From positions 1-6,323 of the forward strand of contig JAADDN010000172.1 in the NCBI GenBank assembly GCA_013153895.1: a stretch of 6,323 nt of DNA, in the 5' to 3' direction. The translations under genes and the position numbers were made by a program. Positions 5,482-6,323 of this stretch are shown piece after piece. Every line of letters begins with the position of its first letter. Position 1 is the stretch's first letter. Below the pieces are notes generated by a model, which saw only the letters and a list, made by a program, of their open reading frames with translations, ran no database searches and had not been told where the DNA came from. The DNA is from Thermoproteota archaeon. Its GTDB lineage: Archaea > Thermoproteota > Thermoprotei > Thermoproteales > Thermocladiaceae.

Positions 5482-5490
5482 CTTTATTAT
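5482..5490 (+). promoter_or_regulatory. Box A-like element (CTTTATTAT) for B2
   Basis: CTTTATTAT begins 47 nt upstream of ATG 5529, matching the spacing at the other genes. With the 103-bp gap after A2 it suggests B2 has its own promoter, unlike B1. Another TATA-like sequence, GTATATAG at 5443-5450, lies further upstream. Confidence 0.4.
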
Positions 5491-5528
5491 TTCTAACAAC
5501 TATTTTCTTTCATAAGGGGGCAAAAGAA

Positions 5529-6323
5529 ATGCGTATGACTACGGGGTTGAAGCAACAGAGTAGAAGTTCTAGTTGTTTTACGCATCTTATCAACACTATT
5601 CCCCTAGAGATTGCAACATCTATTACAACTAGGTATTTGTATAGATTAAAACAGAAAGGACTACTACATTTACTCTTAGAAGGTATCCGTGCTCATACAG
5701 ATAACGAGGAGGCACTATGGAACTTATTAGCGTCTGTTCATACTCTGCTTAGAAAATCTGAGGGAAAAACATGTTTTCCATCAATTATAACGCCGCAGAA
5801 CCAGTATAGTTACTGGATTGACACACTAGTAGATTATGCACAATATAATCTAGACATGTACAAAGACGTGCTATCACCAAAAGAGTACCAACTCCTAAGA
5901 GAGACTATACCAGAAGTACTAGAGATAAAAGCTCTAAACAGGGTAGAGGAGCTGAAGGACGCTATCCGCTCCGTTATCGGGCTTATTACTCTAGCAGGAT
6001 ACAGGAAGAATATACCGGGTTTACTCATGCTAGACAACATCCTACTGCTGAAAGACAAGAATGACGCCGTAGCTCTGTTTAACCCCTACATGTCCACTAC
6101 AGTTAGAAGGATACTCAGCTCTTTCCACGGTTGTACCGTGAAGCTCGGCGTTAGATGGAGTATTATAGAGAGTATTATCAAGAAGGAATCTATCGTGGTA
6201 GCGTTCCGCAAACTACACTATCTTCTAAGAAGAGGATGCCAAGATGTAGACTATACAGTAACTCTTTTGGATAAAAGTATAAGTTACACGATATATGCTG
6301 GTAAAAACTTTATCCGGATACAG
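5529..6323 (+). CDS. Module protein B2, paralogue of B1, 3' end outside window
   Basis: The frame is open from ATG 5529 to the last base, 265 codons, with no stop. It aligns to the N-terminal half of B1: IPLEIxxxITxRY (24-36), LKQKGLLHLLLEGIR (40-54), WNLLASVHTLLRK (64-76), VDYxQYNLDMYKD (101-113), IPEVL (127-131), LAGYRKNIPG (155-164) and LHYLLRR (229-235). Identity is roughly 40 % over the first 58 aligned residues by hand. The visible end (DYTVTLLDKSISYTIYAGKN) matches B1 near residues 256-283, so about 300 more residues are expected if full length. A GGGGG (5516-5520) lies 8 nt before the ATG; ATG 5535 is an alternative two codons in. Function unknown, no catalytic motif seen. Whether it is intact cannot be judged here. 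Confidence 0.8.
   Translation, partial: MRMTTGLKQQSRSSSCFTHLINTIPLEIATSITTRYLYRLKQKGLLHLLLEGIRAHTDNEEALWNLLASVHTLLRKSEGKTCFPSIITPQNQYSYWIDTLVDYAQYNLDMYKDVLSPKEYQLLRETIPEVLEIKALNRVEELKDAIRSVIGLITLAGYRKNIPGLLMLDNILLLKDKNDAVALFNPYMSTTVRRILSSFHGCTVKLGVRWSIIESIIKKESIVVAFRKLHYLLRRGCQDVDYTVTLLDKSISYTIYAGKNFIRIQ

Overview
The window looks like crenarchaeal (Thermoproteota) DNA, from a chromosome or an integrated or accessory element. The DNA is AT-rich outside one small island. The coding regions favour AGA/AGG and ATA codons. Several genes start with an archaeal GGTGA Shine-Dalgarno followed by a 4-5 nt spacer, and AT-rich box A (TATA-like) elements begin roughly 43-49 nt upstream of five of the starts. 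No housekeeping gene, tRNA, rRNA, integrase or transposase is visible, so chromosome, provirus and plasmid cannot be told apart from this sequence.

Left part (1-1660): a small AbrB/SpoVT-type DNA-binding protein (122-418, +) comes first, then an unrecognised 268-residue protein (508-1314, +). A PIN-like (Mut7-C/DUF5615-type) putative nuclease (1268-1615, -) follows, converging on the previous gene and overlapping its 3' end by 47 bp.

Central intergenic part (1628-1900): about 270 bp without a convincing gene. It holds a GC-rich block (about 56 % GC over 1671-1750) that folds on paper into a nested imperfect hairpin and may be a small RNA. It also holds a second strong TATA box, an imperfect direct repeat, and a complete translation start followed by one lysine codon and a stop.

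Right part (1901-6323, cut by the window edge): four same-strand genes form a tandem duplication of a two-gene module, A1-B1-A2-B2. A1 (282 aa) and A2 (295 aa) are diverged paralogues, as are B1 (about 576 aa) and B2 (265 codons visible, running off the end). Neither family is one I recognise. Keeping both proteins in the same order in both copies argues that A and B act together, possibly as a complex. The two copies are wired differently: A1-B1 is tightly spaced with an internal Shine-Dalgarno, whereas A2 and B2 each have their own likely promoter. This module is the best candidate here for an undescribed system; its function is unknown.
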